Below, in pieces: positions 23,338 to 36,600 of a stretch of 64,000 bases of DNA. Every line of letters starts with the position of its first letter. The first letter of the stretch is position 1. A program made the position numbers and the translations under genes. Location of the stretch: assembly GCA_030142905.1 (NCBI GenBank), contig JASJOG010000505.1, forward strand, positions 62,001 through 126,000, written 5' to 3'. Under the pieces are notes generated by a model that ran no database searches, was not told where the DNA came from, and saw only the letters and a list, made by a program, of their open reading frames with translations. Source of the DNA: Heliopora coerulea. Lineage: Eukaryota > Cnidaria > Anthozoa > Scleralcyonacea > Helioporidae.

Positions 23338-24545
23338 ATAAATTAATGATAATTATAGTGGCAAACTTTTCTCCCCGAGAGAGTGGGAGTCTCAGTGTCA
23401 TGAGCCGGTCGTTCATTCCTTTTGGTACTCCAGCCAGTTTACTGACTAGCGACGACTTTGCAGCGAACCCAACGCCAGCTTCGCTTCTTTCCTCGGGTGC
23501 ACGGCCGCTCCAGAAAAAGGTGTAGCCAGCTCCTCTTTCGCACAGCTCGCCCTCTCCCGCTAGCCTGGTCTCACTAAGTGCAGCAATGTCAATATTGTGT
23601 CTTGCCAATTCACTGGCAATTAGGGCCGTCCTTCTCTGTGGCCTATCTGAGTCACTGTAGTCTCTGTCAAGAAGTGTCCGTATGTTCCAAGCTGCTAAGT
23701 TCAGGGGAATGATTTTTGCTTTCTTCTTTCCTTTGTTGTTTCGACCGCATAAGTAGGGTCCCCGTCAGCTGCGGTATGCTGACTGGGTAAGGAGGAGCAG
23801 ACAATTTTTAGGTCGCCTTTTCTAGACCCTTCCTCGTGCCAGGGAGGTGAGCAGTGCTTTCCTAAAAAGGGCTGCTCAGTCACTCAGACGGCTGTCGGAC
23901 TCCACCGCTGCTGCAGTCGGCGTAGAACGACCCTATGGCCTGAGCCGCCTACGTGCAGGTCTGCGGCTACGACTCCCAGTGTACCCACACCTGTCGCTTT
24001 CGTCGCTCGCCTGTCGCCACAGGACTTTGAGAAGAGGAATTGGGAAAATGGATAAGGGATGAATGATGACTTGCGCGAAAACTTGGATTAAAGTGAGGAA
24101 AAGTTGCGCTTCGTCGACCTCACTCTCTCGTCCGGCTCCATCCTTATCCTGCGGCAAGACAGATGTCAAGACAGCCGGGGATGGAGACAGATGCAGTAGA
24201 TGACCAAGATGTCCTCTGTGCCTCATCTTGCTCTCTGCACTCCACTGTGCATTGCTGTGGTCGCCTTCGTCTCCGTTGAACCATGTAAGGTTTCCTCCGC
24301 AGAGTCCGCCAGCCCCAGACTTCACATGCATGCTAGGTAGGCAAGCCCTAACTCACCAGAGGTTTCAGACCCACTGGCTACCCTCACCTGGTTTAGCCGA
24401 CCCGTCAAAGCCGTTGCCCGGGGAGTGGCCGCTGTTGCATGCGACAGGTGAGGACCAGTGGCAGACGAGATTGCCCTAAAGGACATGACGACCCGTTAAG
24501 CCAAAGGTACTACCTCTCCCTGACACCCCATACACCCCTGTCAAA
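23338..24545 (-). mobile_element. LINE 5' region and AP-endonuclease fragment
   Basis: On the minus strand, 23712 down to 23350 encodes the start of an apurinic/apyrimidinic-type endonuclease: LAAWNIRTLLD, HNIDIAALSETRLAGEGE, then EAGVGFAAKSSLV and GMNDRLMTLRLPL. ALSETR carries the catalytic Glu region of LINE endonucleases. The frame is lost after about 23350, and the rest of the endonuclease and the reverse transcriptase are absent. Upstream, 24545-23713 is more GC-rich than its surroundings and holds a related frame ending just before LAAWN, probably the 5' leader. Loss of the 3' side is unusual for LINEs, which normally lose the 5' side, so a deletion is likely. Confidence 0.75.
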
Positions 24546-24560
24546 AGGAAAGGTCGCATG

Positions 24561-24998
24561 TTATTGGTCAATTGAGTTCAGACTAATTTCCGGTGGACGG
24601 ATATCACGTTCAATTGAGGAGAATATAGGAGATGAATTTGTTTGCAACGACGTTGCTGCCTGGATAATATTTTGCGCCTGTTGGCCATTTGAACTGTTTT
24701 GACTGAGCCAACAATCCAAGAGCAATTCCATCACTTCAATATTTCCTGCCGGTTTTCCGTTGGACAATAACTAATTCCTCACGGTGTTTATCTTTTTACG
24801 TACTTCTACCAAGTGCCCTTCCTGATCGCGTTTCAATTCCATTTTGAAGCCGTAGTAGGCCTTGTTCTCTTTAACTGCACTTTTATTCTTCTGGTAGTAG
24901 GCTTTATTGCGATCATACTTGCTAAGCCCCGCAGAACGCGGAGTTGTGCTTTGCGCAGAGGTAGAAGTCCGAGCTGTTGGATGAGAGCGACCGAGCAT
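24561..24998 (-). pseudogene. Unrecognised small ORF with one in-frame stop
   Basis: From the ATG at 24996-24998 the frame encodes a Ser/Thr-rich start and then a basic, Tyr/Lys-rich stretch (YDRNKAYYQKNKSAVKENK). A TAG falls at 24771-24773. The same frame stays open after it to 24561 (MELLLDCWLSQNSSNGQQ). I do not recognise the product. The continuity on both sides of the stop hints at an old coding sequence, but this could be chance. Confidence 0.25.
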
Positions 24999-25714
24999 AT
25001 TTGCCACAAATGAATTTGAAAGTGGCGCCAGGTTTTGTTTATATTTATAATATTACAAGCTTCAAGTATTCGCCAAAAAGAATACAGATGGCTATGACAC
25101 ATCGCGGACGTAATAAAATGTGAATCGTGCCCAAACACTGCGCGGGTAGGATGACTATAAGTGAATGAAGATGCGCAGGAGGTCTCGGAATGATTATAAT
25201 ACGACGTATAACAACCAGAAAAAACAGTAAATGTGGCATGTTCAGCCATTTATTGCTTTATATATTGTTTAGCTGTATTTTAAAAACACATTTTAAAAGT
25301 ATTTCTGTAAGCTTTAGGCTCTAGGACACGCTTGTGTAGCTCTACGCTGTCCAGTTCAGTCACGCTTCAAAGTGTCCACCATTTTGAAACATGCAACCGC
25401 CATACGAAGCCAGAAATGTGGGAGGAGCTTACCCTTTTATAGCTTTGCTCCGTGTTTAAAACTCCTCCTGAAGACTGTTAAAGGAAGTTGGCAAATTGGG
25501 TTGGGAAAATGAATGAGGCGAAAATTGTAGAAGTGTTGTTAAATGTATAAAATACAACATATTCCGAAGAAAAATGTCATCTTGAATATGTTTTATTTTA
25601 TACCTTTTGAAGTTGTCGGCTGGTCATGGTTGTTGTTAAATGATTACAGTAACTTTAATAAACGCATCGCTATTTAACAAAATATTTAAAATAAAACCCA
25701 ACTATTGATACAAG

Positions 25715-27141
25715 AACTACTCCACTTCTCGCTAATGCTGTGGTGGAGTATTTAACTGAAGGATTTCATTTTGAGCCAACAGTCATTGTTGGCGTTGTTG
25801 GCATTGGACATGTCGAAGGAATTGTTAATAATTGGGAGAAAGATATTGACGTCCATGAAATAATGAAGTAAGTTCTTTTCCTGATGGCTGTTTTTGCTGT
25901 AACTTTTATTCAGGAATATTTTTGATGCCAAAAGATACAGTGCTTGTCACATTTAAGCGCCACACATTTTAAGACCTTGCTCAGAAAACTAGGAATTTTT
26001 AATCGTACAATGATTCCTTATCTTATATTCTTTTATGGGCATATCAGTTAGCTCCTAGCGTCGTTGTTGTGCAAAAAACTCAAAAGAATTTTTTTCTTAA
26101 TTGAGGCTAGGAATTTTCTCATCTCAAAATTATTAATTTGCGGCAGATGAATTAATTCCCGATGTGCGATACATCGGACACACACCTAAGAACAAAAGAC
26201 CGAACGAGAGAACAAAGCAAAAACCAAGAGAAAACAAAGAACTAAAGAAAGAATTAAGAGTGTAATGGAATAAAGGTTGTGCCATTGGGAAGATCCTACG
26301 AGAGTGAGATTTCTTCCAAGCCTTGTTCTTCCGTGAACGAAAACAGCCGAGTGATGAGAAAGGACTCTGAATCTAAGTAAAGATTGTTAAAAGACCATCT
26401 TAGGGCATTTGCTTTACAGAAAATATCTTTAATACTACATCGCTGTTTTCTCACCAGCCGTATAAAATATCTCGCCAAGATAGAACTAGTTTTACTTTAA
26501 TGGCTATTTCTAAATAATAATTATCGTTGATCCAAATAATTTTGTTGTCGAGATGTTGACAAATAAGTTATCAACCTCTTAACAGTATTCGTATTGTTTT
26601 AGACCAAATTTCAGCATTTCTCGTTATTTATCAGGCAATTAAAAAACATCTTGCTATCTTCCTTTTCCTGAGACATGAGTTTGAGGAACATCCAGACATC
26701 GTACATGATACCACCAAGTTCGCACATGCTGATTTCGTGTAACTTTCATATCATTCAACATCATTCTTGACATATCGTGGCTGCCGCATAGGCGACCGTA
26801 GGCGAATATGCACCGTAGCTTGCCACTTGAATCTTGGTAGCTCGACGGTTAGAGTCTTTCCGGTCATCAGCAGATTGCGGGTTCGATCTCCTTCTAGGGC
26901 TCAGAAATTGTTTTCTGAGATATAAGCATGACCCACGTCCCTATGTGATTAGTAGGTAAATATTTGATTTGCCTTGAATTTATTTTCATGTTGTAACAGG
27001 ATGCCACCGAGAAGTGTGACTTCTATTTATTTAAAGAAGTTTTTGAAGGCCGTAGTGGGTGTGTTCGTGGCTTGGGGATGTTATAAAGTTTTAAGATGGA
27101 CAGGACATATAAGTTATGTTCCTGAAATAAAGCTTGGCTAA
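25715..27141 (+). CDS. TraB-domain protein (TRABD-like), last two exons
   Basis: The penultimate exon (25715-25867) encodes FEPTVIVGVVGIGHVEGIV and NNWEKDIDVHEIMK, matching the conserved TraB/PrgY core (VVGVVGxGHVxGI.xNW). It ends at a donor GTAAGT in phase 2. The last exon starts at 27000 after TTGTAACAG and restores the frame with PPRSVTSIYLKKFLKAVVG, a hydrophobic anchor, and a stop at 27139-27141. AATAAA follows at 27146-27151. TRABD proteins are membrane-anchored members of the TraB family, proposed to act at the mitochondrial outer membrane. Upstream exons were not found; LINE and MITE insertions fill the region to the left. Exon phase and poly(A) signal favour a real gene end. Confidence 0.82.
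26829..26901 (+). repeat. tRNA-like SINE head in TRABD intron
   Basis: An A-box-like TAGCTCGACGGTTAGAG and a B-box-like GGGTTCGATCTCC are spaced as in a tRNA. The flanking arms pair poorly, so this is a SINE head and not a working tRNA gene. Confidence 0.55.
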
Positions 27142-27145
27142 ATTT

Positions 27146-27151
27146 AATAAA
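27146..27151 (+). terminator. Poly(A) signal AATAAA
   Basis: A canonical AATAAA lies 5 bases past the stop of the TRABD-like gene, in an AT-rich 3' end. Confidence 0.6.
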
Positions 27152-30100
27152 TTTTTATTGATGTACTGTAAAAACGGGAGACTTATTTAATAATTTTTGC
27201 TAGAAGCACGTATTTTCGTATAAAAACAAACTCCGAGTTTGCTGGCTACGTGGTTTCGGGAAGTTAGACCATTTTATCGTAACATATCCTTAATAATGAA
27301 TATTCTTGCCATTATATCGGGCAAACGTAAGGAAATAAACTCGGCATTATGTAATTTCAGTTAGAACGCGCAATATTTAGAATATTTAAGAAATTAAGAA
27401 TAAACCATTGAGAAAGCAAGGAATGGCTGTATTAAATAAATTTAATATAAAATCGTTCAGGCTTACGGCAATCGTTTTCTCGAATTTTCTGCAGGAGATA
27501 ACTTCTATCTTCAACATAGTCTGAGAACGAGTGTACTTTGTTATATTTCTATAATGATCATAATCGAATCAGGATCATAGTAATAATGACAATTTTATTT
27601 ACCGAGGTAACATTACAATGAAGACTAAGGAGTGTCACCCTCAACTAGTACGACATCCGTTTCTGAGCTCATAATTTGATATTCAGTCGCTTGCTAACTG
27701 CTCCCCATTGCATCCCAAACAATTGTACTGTTCGCAATATCGAAAATTCAGTATGGCATTCCCTATAATTGTTTATATGAAAGACACGCATTTTGGCCAC
27801 TTCACAGCATACGCCATAGAGTCGTATGTGTTGCAGCTGAATTTGTATTACATTCTTGTACGACCTGTTAGGGCTTTGCCAAAGGTAATACCATTATTGT
27901 GCATTGTACGTTTTGGTTCGTGACTGTGTACGTGAAGCAAGTAGTACCATAGGTGGATTTTTTTTTTCTTTAATACCAAGATTACTTCCGTTTCTGTTAT
28001 TGTCAAAGGGAGATTTAGTATCAAAATTTCTTGATATAGAATGAAAACTTTTATAATTTCCCTCTCATTGACATGCATGAGAAAACAATGCAATTATATT
28101 TGTCTAGTAATCGTGGACTTACAAACTAATAGTATGACGTGAAACATGTTAATGGTAAATCTCCCCTCAAGCCTAAAAGCGTTTGTAAAAGTTCCTTCTA
28201 AAACTCATTAATAATTCATTAGCCGATTCGCCAATCAGAGAGAAATTTCGCGCGATACTGAATTTACAATTAGGAAATCAGAAAATAAACCACCCCAATG
28301 AAGAACCGTTGTATATTACCACATTTCGGAATTATAGATTCATATTAATCAGGCTATTTGCATTTCCATTATTAAGTGGAATGAACACAACAAATACAAA
28401 ACCTAAATCGATATTGTAATCACTGATCTGTAGACCACTTGCATTTGTTCCCCTGTTGGAGGAATAAATATCCACCACTATTCACCTCCACTTCGATGAC
28501 TGACTGTTGTTTATTCGATTAGTTGAACGTCGGAACTTTGAAGTAGTCCTTCATGTGGGTTGTTCAGCCCGTGAGTGCAAGTGCTCAATACATAACTCGA
28601 TCGCTTGGCACCATTATTTTTAATTTGCGAGAAGTGGCCCGAAAAGTATTGCGTCACCATTGAACTTTATGGGGCTTTCTGCTAATAGCAGCGACCACTG
28701 ACCAGTGTTTTTGGGAGAACTGTGGGTGATTTATGACTTGTTTTGGTAAATATTTTTCCAACATCTGTGTTCATAAAAGATGTTTTCCTTTTCTGTTGGT
28801 TGTCGTTGATTATAGAACCAGAGGTTTAAGAAGTAACCTCTTAAAAGTATCAGCAGAAAGTAAATGAGTTTTAAACCTGCTGTCTTGTCAAACACCCGTT
28901 TGGTTTTCAAGTGTTATGGGATTAACCTGAAAGATCGTTTACGCGTGCGATTTTGTATCTTACGATTGTCATCCTGGTATATGAAATAAATCCAGGACAG
29001 TCTATGCAACAGGATATCCGCTTCTGGGTCGCTGCAGTTTGTCCTGTGTACAATACATCAGGGACGATATAATTTTAATTACAAACTATCTGCAGGCAGC
29101 CATCTTGTTACGATCAGCGATCATATCCTCTGAATTGCACTCGAGTGTTGGTTTTTGTCTAGTTTTCAGCTTTCACGGAAGTGCTTATCTGTTTCTTCTT
29201 GTAAGGAAAAAGTCCTTATTTCTACAAAAGAACTCACCATTTCTTCGGAAGATGTCGTCGGTTGTACGGAAAAAGATCGATCTCTACGGAACAAGCCTAT
29301 GAACGTACGGAGTGACAGTGCATATACTATGGAACAAGTGTGTCACCAATGGGCCACCGTACTAATATTCCTGAAACTATGCTCACAGTCTCCGTTGCTA
29401 CAACGACACAATATAGAAGTTTGTCTGACAAAATTTTTTAAATGTTCTTCACTACCTGATGAACAATATTCGGAATGTTTGTTTTGACTATGTTCACCAG
29501 ATTGGAAAATCAAGAATTAAATCAATGATTGACAACCAATCAAAATATTACGGGTGATGGCTTATCCCAGAGATATCCTAGAGACTTCGTCTGCACGTCT
29601 GGACGAAGGGTTTGGGGACGAGATTGCATTATCTGAAATGTATAAAGTGAAGGGAAGTGAATAGTTCAAAAGGATTTAGAGTAACCAGCGAAGTGTACGT
29701 CTACCTCCTTCTCAGTTTTTGGAAGGGCGTTGGGGGCGACTACCAGTTACCCCCCAATCTCTTCCCAGTGGGAATGAGTGAACCCTAACTGAGTGCGACC
29801 GCACATCTTTTAATCCAGAACGAACCAAGCAAAGGCACGGTCAGTTATCTCACTTATAACTGCTCTCAAAACATATCCAAAAATTTCAAACTTGGACCTA
29901 CTAAACCTCCAGCAAGATGCATGAATGTTTGTGTAGATAGTCGCGGAGTCGATTTTAGGAAATTATGGCAAGCATTTACTGGTGAGGAAGTGGGAAATGG
30001 CTCCATGCAAGTCCCTAAGATTCAACTTAGTGGCTCCTTACTTTGTAATCCATGGCCGTAGTTCAATTACGACATTAAAGTAATGATAAACCTGGTACTA

Positions 30101-31251
30101 AAGGAACTTGCCATGCGCATAAGAGAACAAATGTGTATTTTAATGAACGCTGAAGAAACCTCAAAGAAATCAAGCAAGGTCTGAGCTTGTTTTCCTGGAG
30201 CTTCTCAAACTAACAACCCCCAAAACATCTGTTATGGGGTAAAACAAAAGTACGTTGGTAAGAATGACGGGGGAAAATGTTGGAGAGGATAGCTGCAAAT
30301 GCTGCGGTGAGTCAAATAGGTATTTTGGAAGAATGAAATTAAAGTTAGAAGGAAAGAAAGTAAAGTAAAATCATGTGAGGAAGAATGCATACGGGAAAGA
30401 AATGTATCACAACTAGCAACGCGTAATATTGGAATCTATAGTACCTTTTTCAAGATGACCAAGGGAAGAAAGGAAGTTGCGAACGTGAATAACCTAACAA
30501 AGGTCCCTGTTCTCAATTGCGGATAGAAGGAAATGTTTCCGTTTTCAGAACTGTTACTATTGCAGTAATCAAAAAAATTTCAAAGGTTAGTAACTACCTT
30601 CACTGATCCTTAAGAATTTCTACGTTACGAGCAAAGGTCCTTCGTCAGATAGTGAAACGTATTCTGAATCAGGAATAGCAACTGGACTACCGGAACTACA
30701 GGTAGGTTTTATACGTAAAGGAGTCTGACAAAAAGTTAACCAATCAAATGTAAGAAACAAAAACAAACGAAGAAATCGTCGACTAGATAACAAGGAAGTT
30801 ATTTGTTATTTATAAAGACGATTAACAAACCGGCATTGGATGAAACTATCAGAGAACCCAGGGGAATTGAAATATGTATGCGGTAAAATGAAGACAAAAA
30901 CAAGGGAAAGCAGTGCACAAGCTGTTGTTTTTATCCGCCCATGCTAGACAAAAACGACTTATGAGGGGTTAAATAAAAGAAAGGCTTTCGTTGAGCCCAT
31001 GGGGATGAGTGGTTCTTAGCTTGAAAATGAGACACCTTTCTTACTTCTTGCGGCTGTCGTTATTATACACTACCTACGCAGCATCCTATTTTTACCAATG
31101 TACTACCGTATTTCCCTGAATTAACACCAGAGGCACTCTTCAATTCGGGGACTCAGAGGAGGGAGATTATTGTAGGGGTTACTTAATACAAAATGTCAAG
31201 AATAAAAAAAATGGTTTATGTTTGGAAGCCAGTCTAGAATCAAGAAAGAAG
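27152..31251. other. 4 kb with no supported gene
   Basis: Open frames at 27708-27923, 29039-29302 and 29155-29487 have no recognisable motifs and no convincing splice partners. No terminal repeats, tandem arrays or tRNA-like elements stood out. This is the longest apparently unique stretch in the window. Confidence 0.45.
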
Positions 31252-31740
31252 CTAAAAGCTTTCATGTGTGCCAGATAAGAACAAGTTTCCTTCATACGAC
31301 TTAAGAATATTGAAAGTAATAACACCGACGGTGGAAGATTGCATAGTCATAAACGCGTAATACCTTAATTCAGTACGAATTTCTTCATAAATGTTTCCTA
31401 ACGTCGTTAAGGCATAATAACTACCTAAAAGAGGGGAAACTGGTCCATGACAAATTAAAAATAGTGCTACGTGAGGCGGCACAGTCTCCTCAAAAAACAT
31501 TGTGAGATCCAGTGAATTACATGGATCGATTACTTCGAGGAAGGAAAGGTCGAGGATATGGAAATCCTTGAAAGAGACGAAAGGTAAGACTATATGCGTG
31601 CCCACTGGAGATATGAAGCAAGTTGGTGTGGGTGGTGGTGGTGACGACGACGACGACGACGACGACGTCGATAACACAACAACAATTACATTTTACAACT
31701 TCAATTTTAATCTACTTATAACAACATTTACAAACTAAAT
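31252..31740. repeat. GAC/GGT trinucleotide microsatellite and chance ORF
   Basis: GGTGGTGGTGGTGACGACGACGAC-type sequence at about 31628-31670 encodes Asp or Ser/Pro runs in different frames. The 141-codon minus-strand frame through it has no recognisable domain past the repeat and is treated as unassigned. Confidence 0.5.
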
Positions 31741-32632
31741 ATCAATTAATATTATATTTACAAACCATTTATTATCATCAAGAAAATCTGCTCTTCATTT
31801 GCTTTCGGATAGTCTAAATCGGAGTGCTGAACCATGAATTACAACTGTAGTTAAGCTTACCATAAATACAACGCACAGCATATTTTTATGACAAATTTTT
31901 AAATTTGCACTAGACAGTGACAAAAGTTCATAAACTAGCCAAATACACGTAATTTGGCAGCTACTTTATCTCCATGTCTCTGTGCAATGACTTCTTAATT
32001 TTATGGCAAACAGGTTTTCAAGGTCAAGGACTTGAAAGCTTGGAAATAAGTAGTAATTGAGTAACATCTATAGGGCGGGGCATTTGACGTGGTTTTTAAT
32101 TTATGAACGGTGCGGATTAGCATTATGATACCACACGTGTTCAGAAACAGACAGAAGTCTTGAGAAAAGACCAAAATTCCTATGTATACATTGTTCTATG
32201 GAAGAAGGAAAATAATCCCTCTAGAAATATCCAGAAAGCAACGCTTATTTTCCTCTGTTTTTGTTTCATGGTCAATCAGTGCAACTCCTTTTTTATTTAT
32301 TCCAGCAAGATCTTCCGAGGGTAACCCAGGGTCCTCTTCTTATCTTAACCTTACACCTCTGTTGGCAGCGCATCAAACCCGGTTCACCTAAGTTCCAGAG
32401 TTTTGCATTTAACATGGTTGGTTAACTCTATCTCAGGGTAGCCGTCTAAGCCATTGCCGTACAATACAAAAATCCCAAGGTACTGAAATTCAAATTTTCA
32501 CTGTTCATTTTTACGAGATTCTTCTTGGTAACTACATGAAATGAGGTCATTCTTATAGTTCTTGAATATAAAGTTTAAAATGTTCAGAAGTGTTTATCCT
32601 CAATTTTCACTCTGCAGGGTTCATACTCAAAG
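31741..32632. other. No supported gene
   Basis: This probably includes the 3' UTR of the minus-strand Death-domain gene that ends at 32633. Nothing else is seen. Confidence 0.4.
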
Positions 32633-34375
32633 TTATTCATCACAATCACTGGTAGTGGTTTCACTTGTAGAAGAGTAATTGGCAAACTTCTTTGCCAAGT
32701 CGTTTCGTCCAATTGGACGTTCACAAAGTGCTTTTCCAAGACATTCGGACCAGGATTGACAAGTTGCACTATAGTTTGTCCACCAATGACGTAACATCTG
32801 ATAAGCTTGTTCAACAACGTCGTTGGGATTATTTAAGGTAATTTCCACGATTTTAGCATGGCGGACGTGAAGGAATCTCGCCAGTTTTTTCCATTCACCT
32901 GGAATCTCTGCAGCCAAACGCTGAAAATTTTCTTCCATCAAAACTACAAGACAAAAAACCTGCTAGAACATGACTCAAATGGAAGTAGGTTTGCAACGAG
33001 TAGTTGTCCTGTAAAGTCAAAACGTAGTCAACTACAGAAAACTCTCCCGCTGTCTCCTGGTTAATATCCACGTTTTGGAATGCTTGTGTACAGCAATCTT
33101 CAATTAATATCGACATTGGTAGTCCTGATATACAACAGCTGTTGATGAGTCGAACCTATTTGTTTTAGCTTCATTTGCTTCCTTTGTTCCGTGATTAAAG
33201 CCTTTCAAATACCAAGGCTTATTATTTTAAAAAGGCTTAAAATCGGGGCACAATATACTGTCTACATCTCCTCGTACACGTGAATTTTGTACAAATTAAA
33301 TCGGAAGTCAGACGAAGGTGAACAACTTCGGGTATGAACAGTCAGTCATTCATTTCACAAAGGTTGTCAATACTAAGCAGTCTAATTCAATTAAGCAAAT
33401 AAAAGATTGGTGGTAGCTAATAAAAGATCATCATGAAATCTCTATCCAAGTAGACTCACCAATATTACTCACATTATGAAGAAGAAAGGTTGCAGGTCAA
33501 GTAAGCTGGGGCAGCAACAACACAAGAGGCGTTTCCCACAATACCAGCCAAAAGTCGGGTCTAGGACCGCTGACCAATTGCATCTGTTGCAAGCTGCGCA
33601 GCAACTTTGTTTAACCATATTTGTGATCAACAATAGTAAGCACGAACTCGAAACTCCCTTCAATTTTATTTGCAATTCCATATGGTTGTTGACGGAAACG
33701 TGGCTACACCTGTATTTTTTTTTCAGGGGGCGCCTTCTGGAAACTCAAAGCATGACCACGGGGAATTATGGCTTCGATAGCAAACTTACAAGCTAAATTT
33801 TCTATTTTAGGCTGATACTAATTCTGATTTGTAGCATTTTAAGATGTTTTGTGTCATATTCCAACTAATAAAGTTATCTGTTCAGAAAAAATTTGGAAGG
33901 CAAAGCCCCGCAGGTTACCCTTAGCCACGCCACTGTTGGACAGTTTAAACAAAATTGCACCACAAACATTAACTGGGTTGCAAAAATATCACCTACCACC
34001 AAATTTATGAGTTTCGTAGTCAGTTGGTCGGGATTCATTGTCTTCATCGATGTTCAAGGGTGAACGCTGCCCAGAATAGCCTTTCTCGGTTGAACTACCA
34101 TCTGAGACGACATCCCTCGAAAGACCCTCACATGCATTACGAACAACTTTCGTCACTTGATCCTTTCCAATACTTTCTTCAAGGTTGAATAGGTTATTTT
34201 CGCTTCCATCATGATCTGTTGAACCTGGTTAGCAAAAACGTACATCAGTGGAGAAGACATGCCAGTGAGAAGACTAGTACTGTGCAACGTAGTACAGTAG
34301 ATTACACAACAGTGGTGTTGAGTGCAGTGCAGTGCAACACAGCAAGGCAAAGCCATCCAACTCTATTTATGGTAA

Positions 34376-34545
34376 CAGGAATGCTAACTCCCGGTCAGTT
34401 GGCCGGGCAAATAGTGAAACCACGATGGCCGCCCATGGAAGGAAATTTTGTGCGTCAGTTTCAGTCCTCTTCGCAGTTTTGTACGACAGTTCCAGTCCGT
34501 TACATGACTTTAATCTTCACTTTTGCGTGGTTCCAGTTATAGAAA
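34376..34545 (+). mobile_element. Partial hAT-type MITE arm
   Basis: This matches about 150 bp of the arms of the MITE at 10558-11235, including AATGCTAACT and the GATGGCCGCCCATGGA region. It lacks the terminal bases and is embedded in the ACAGY array. Confidence 0.7.
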
Positions 34546-34827
34546 TCCAGTTCACTGCACACAGCACGTTACTACACAGCACGGCACAGTACAGTACTGC
34601 ACTGTAAAGCACGACATGGCATGATACAGTACGGTGCAGCATAGCATAGCATAGCATAGCATAGCACAGTACAGCATAAAAGAGCACAGTACAATACGTT
34701 AATGCACTGAACTGCACAGCAATGTCCAGTAGAGTATAGCACAGCAGATTACAACACAATTTAGCACAGCACAGTACAGCACAGTACAGTACAGCACAGC
34801 ACAGCACAGCACAGCACAGTACAGTAC

Positions 34828-35004
34828 CAGTAGCGTAACGGAACTACTGGGGGCCCTTAGGAGATTTTCGTTCGAGGCCCCATCACCCCCCTTGGTATTG
34901 ACATACATGTCAAGACTTTATCTCAATTGTCTTTACAAATTCATCTGAGGCCCTTTAGAGGTCGGGGGCCCTTACGAGTTGCTCTAACCCTGACCGTAGT
35001 CCGT
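34828..35004. repeat. Unclassified insert in the ACAGY array
   Basis: A 177-bp non-repetitive block containing GGGGGCCCTTAGGAG near its left side and GGGGGCCCTTACGAG near its right side interrupts the microsatellite. The two motifs are direct repeats of each other. The ends are not resolved. Confidence 0.4.
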
Positions 35005-35389
35005 CACACCACTGCACAGTACGGCACGACACAGCACAGTACAGTACAGCACAGCACAGCACGCACAGTACAGTACAGCCTAACATAACACAACACAGCA
35101 CAGAACAGCACAGTCGAGTACGTTAATACACTACATAGCACAGTACAGCACAGTGCAGCACAGCATAACAAAGTACAACACAGCTCAGCACACCACAGTT
35201 CAGTACAGTACAATACAGTACGTCACAGTACGCTGCAGTACACTACAGTGTAGTAAAGCTTAGTATAGTTGACTAGGGATCTGTACATTACATGGGTTAA
35301 TGTGCTTACCAAAATTGTCGACAATTTCAATCTCTGTAGTTTCAGAGCCAACGTCATCAGCAACACGTTCCTTTGGGACACACACAGCT

Positions 35390-36600
35390 ACAGTATAAGA
35401 TGTTAAAAATCTGATAGTATGACGTTCACTTCAACATAATTGTAAGTAGACTTACACATAAGTTTAGAAATATAAAAAAAACAAAACAAAAAAACATTAC
35501 ATTCGTTTGGTATGTAGGATTCGAAATTGTGCATAAGATAAAATCCATGGTAAAACGAGATAAATTTTCAAGCGCTTGGCGATTTGCCTTAAACTCAGTC
35601 TTATTGTTCAAATTAATTGTTCAAAACCTTCTGTACTCTGATATATATGTTCATCGTTGGAACCTGATTATAACCAAATTATGTCCTTTAGTATCGTTGC
35701 AATTGCAAGGTCATGTGGAAATCATGTCGTTTAAAATGTTAGTCGATTAAATATTTTGTTAAGTTACTCGTTTGTTTAACTGTCGACGGTGTTTCCTAGA
35801 ATCACTGGCACTAATATTTTAAACAAGCTCTCTTCCCTTGTTTTATCTCTTACTTTTATTTAATACTTACGCCACTACAAAATAGGCTAAACAGAGAAAA
35901 TACTGCGCCAGACTAATTGAATTAGTCTAAATTCGTGTTACTGAAAGTTACCTGTTGATTAACCTTATAACTATAGGACATTGTAAGACGTCGTCGATCA
36001 TTCCACTTTCATTTTTAATCATACTACGTCTTTAACTAACCTAATAACTCTACAGAACTAGTTATAATCTATTTAAATTTTAACAGAAAAAAAAAAAGAT
36101 GATAAAAATAAAACGAACTTAAACAGGATGGTTTGCAAATGGAAAAAAAATATAAAAAGAGATGTCACAAAATTGCGATTTAAATAAAATACAGAAAAAA
36201 AGTTAAAAAAATTAAAAAAATCAAAAACTAAAAAAAAAACTGTTCGTGTTGTTGCACTATCCCTTGACCCTTTAGTGCTCAATCTGATAACTACGTCCCA
36301 AAAACGGTTGTTTTTATTTTTATAAATTTTTGGAAAACTTTCTTTCGAATTCGACTCGAAACAAACGAGATTTTTCAATATAAATTATTACATGCTTTAA
36401 ATATATATTATTTAAAACATAATCATTCAGAAATGTAGGCTTGTTTTTTCCGTCGTCTAATCACTATTATTACGTGGTTAATTGGTACGCAACGAACCCA
36501 GACCTGGAATTTTTTCTGTTTACACTCAAGTGTTTTTATATCATTCAAATGTGTAAACAACTAATGAATCTGGCTGTAATACTAGGTTACATAATTTCTT
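35390..36600. other. Intron, AT-rich, with poly-A tracts
   Basis: This is the intron between exons D and C of the Death-domain gene. Several A-rich tracts occur at 36080-36240. No separate gene is supported. Confidence 0.45.

Larger units (their letters stand above)
34255..35275. repeat. ACAGY pentanucleotide microsatellite, interrupted
   Basis: Imperfect head-to-tail copies of ACAGC and ACAGT fill about 34255-34375, 34545-34827 and 35005-35275. The array lies in an intron of the Death-domain gene. Two unrelated repeats interrupt it. The cysteine-rich open frames on the minus strand here are products of the 5-bp period. Confidence 0.9.

Noticed and set aside
31252..31677. Ser/Pro-rich protein on the minus strand
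   Set aside because: The low-complexity start is the trinucleotide microsatellite, and the remainder has no recognised domain or splice support.
34517..35213. Cys/Leu-rich open frames resembling metal-binding peptides
   Set aside because: They are direct translations of the ACAGY pentamer array and change wherever the array is interrupted.
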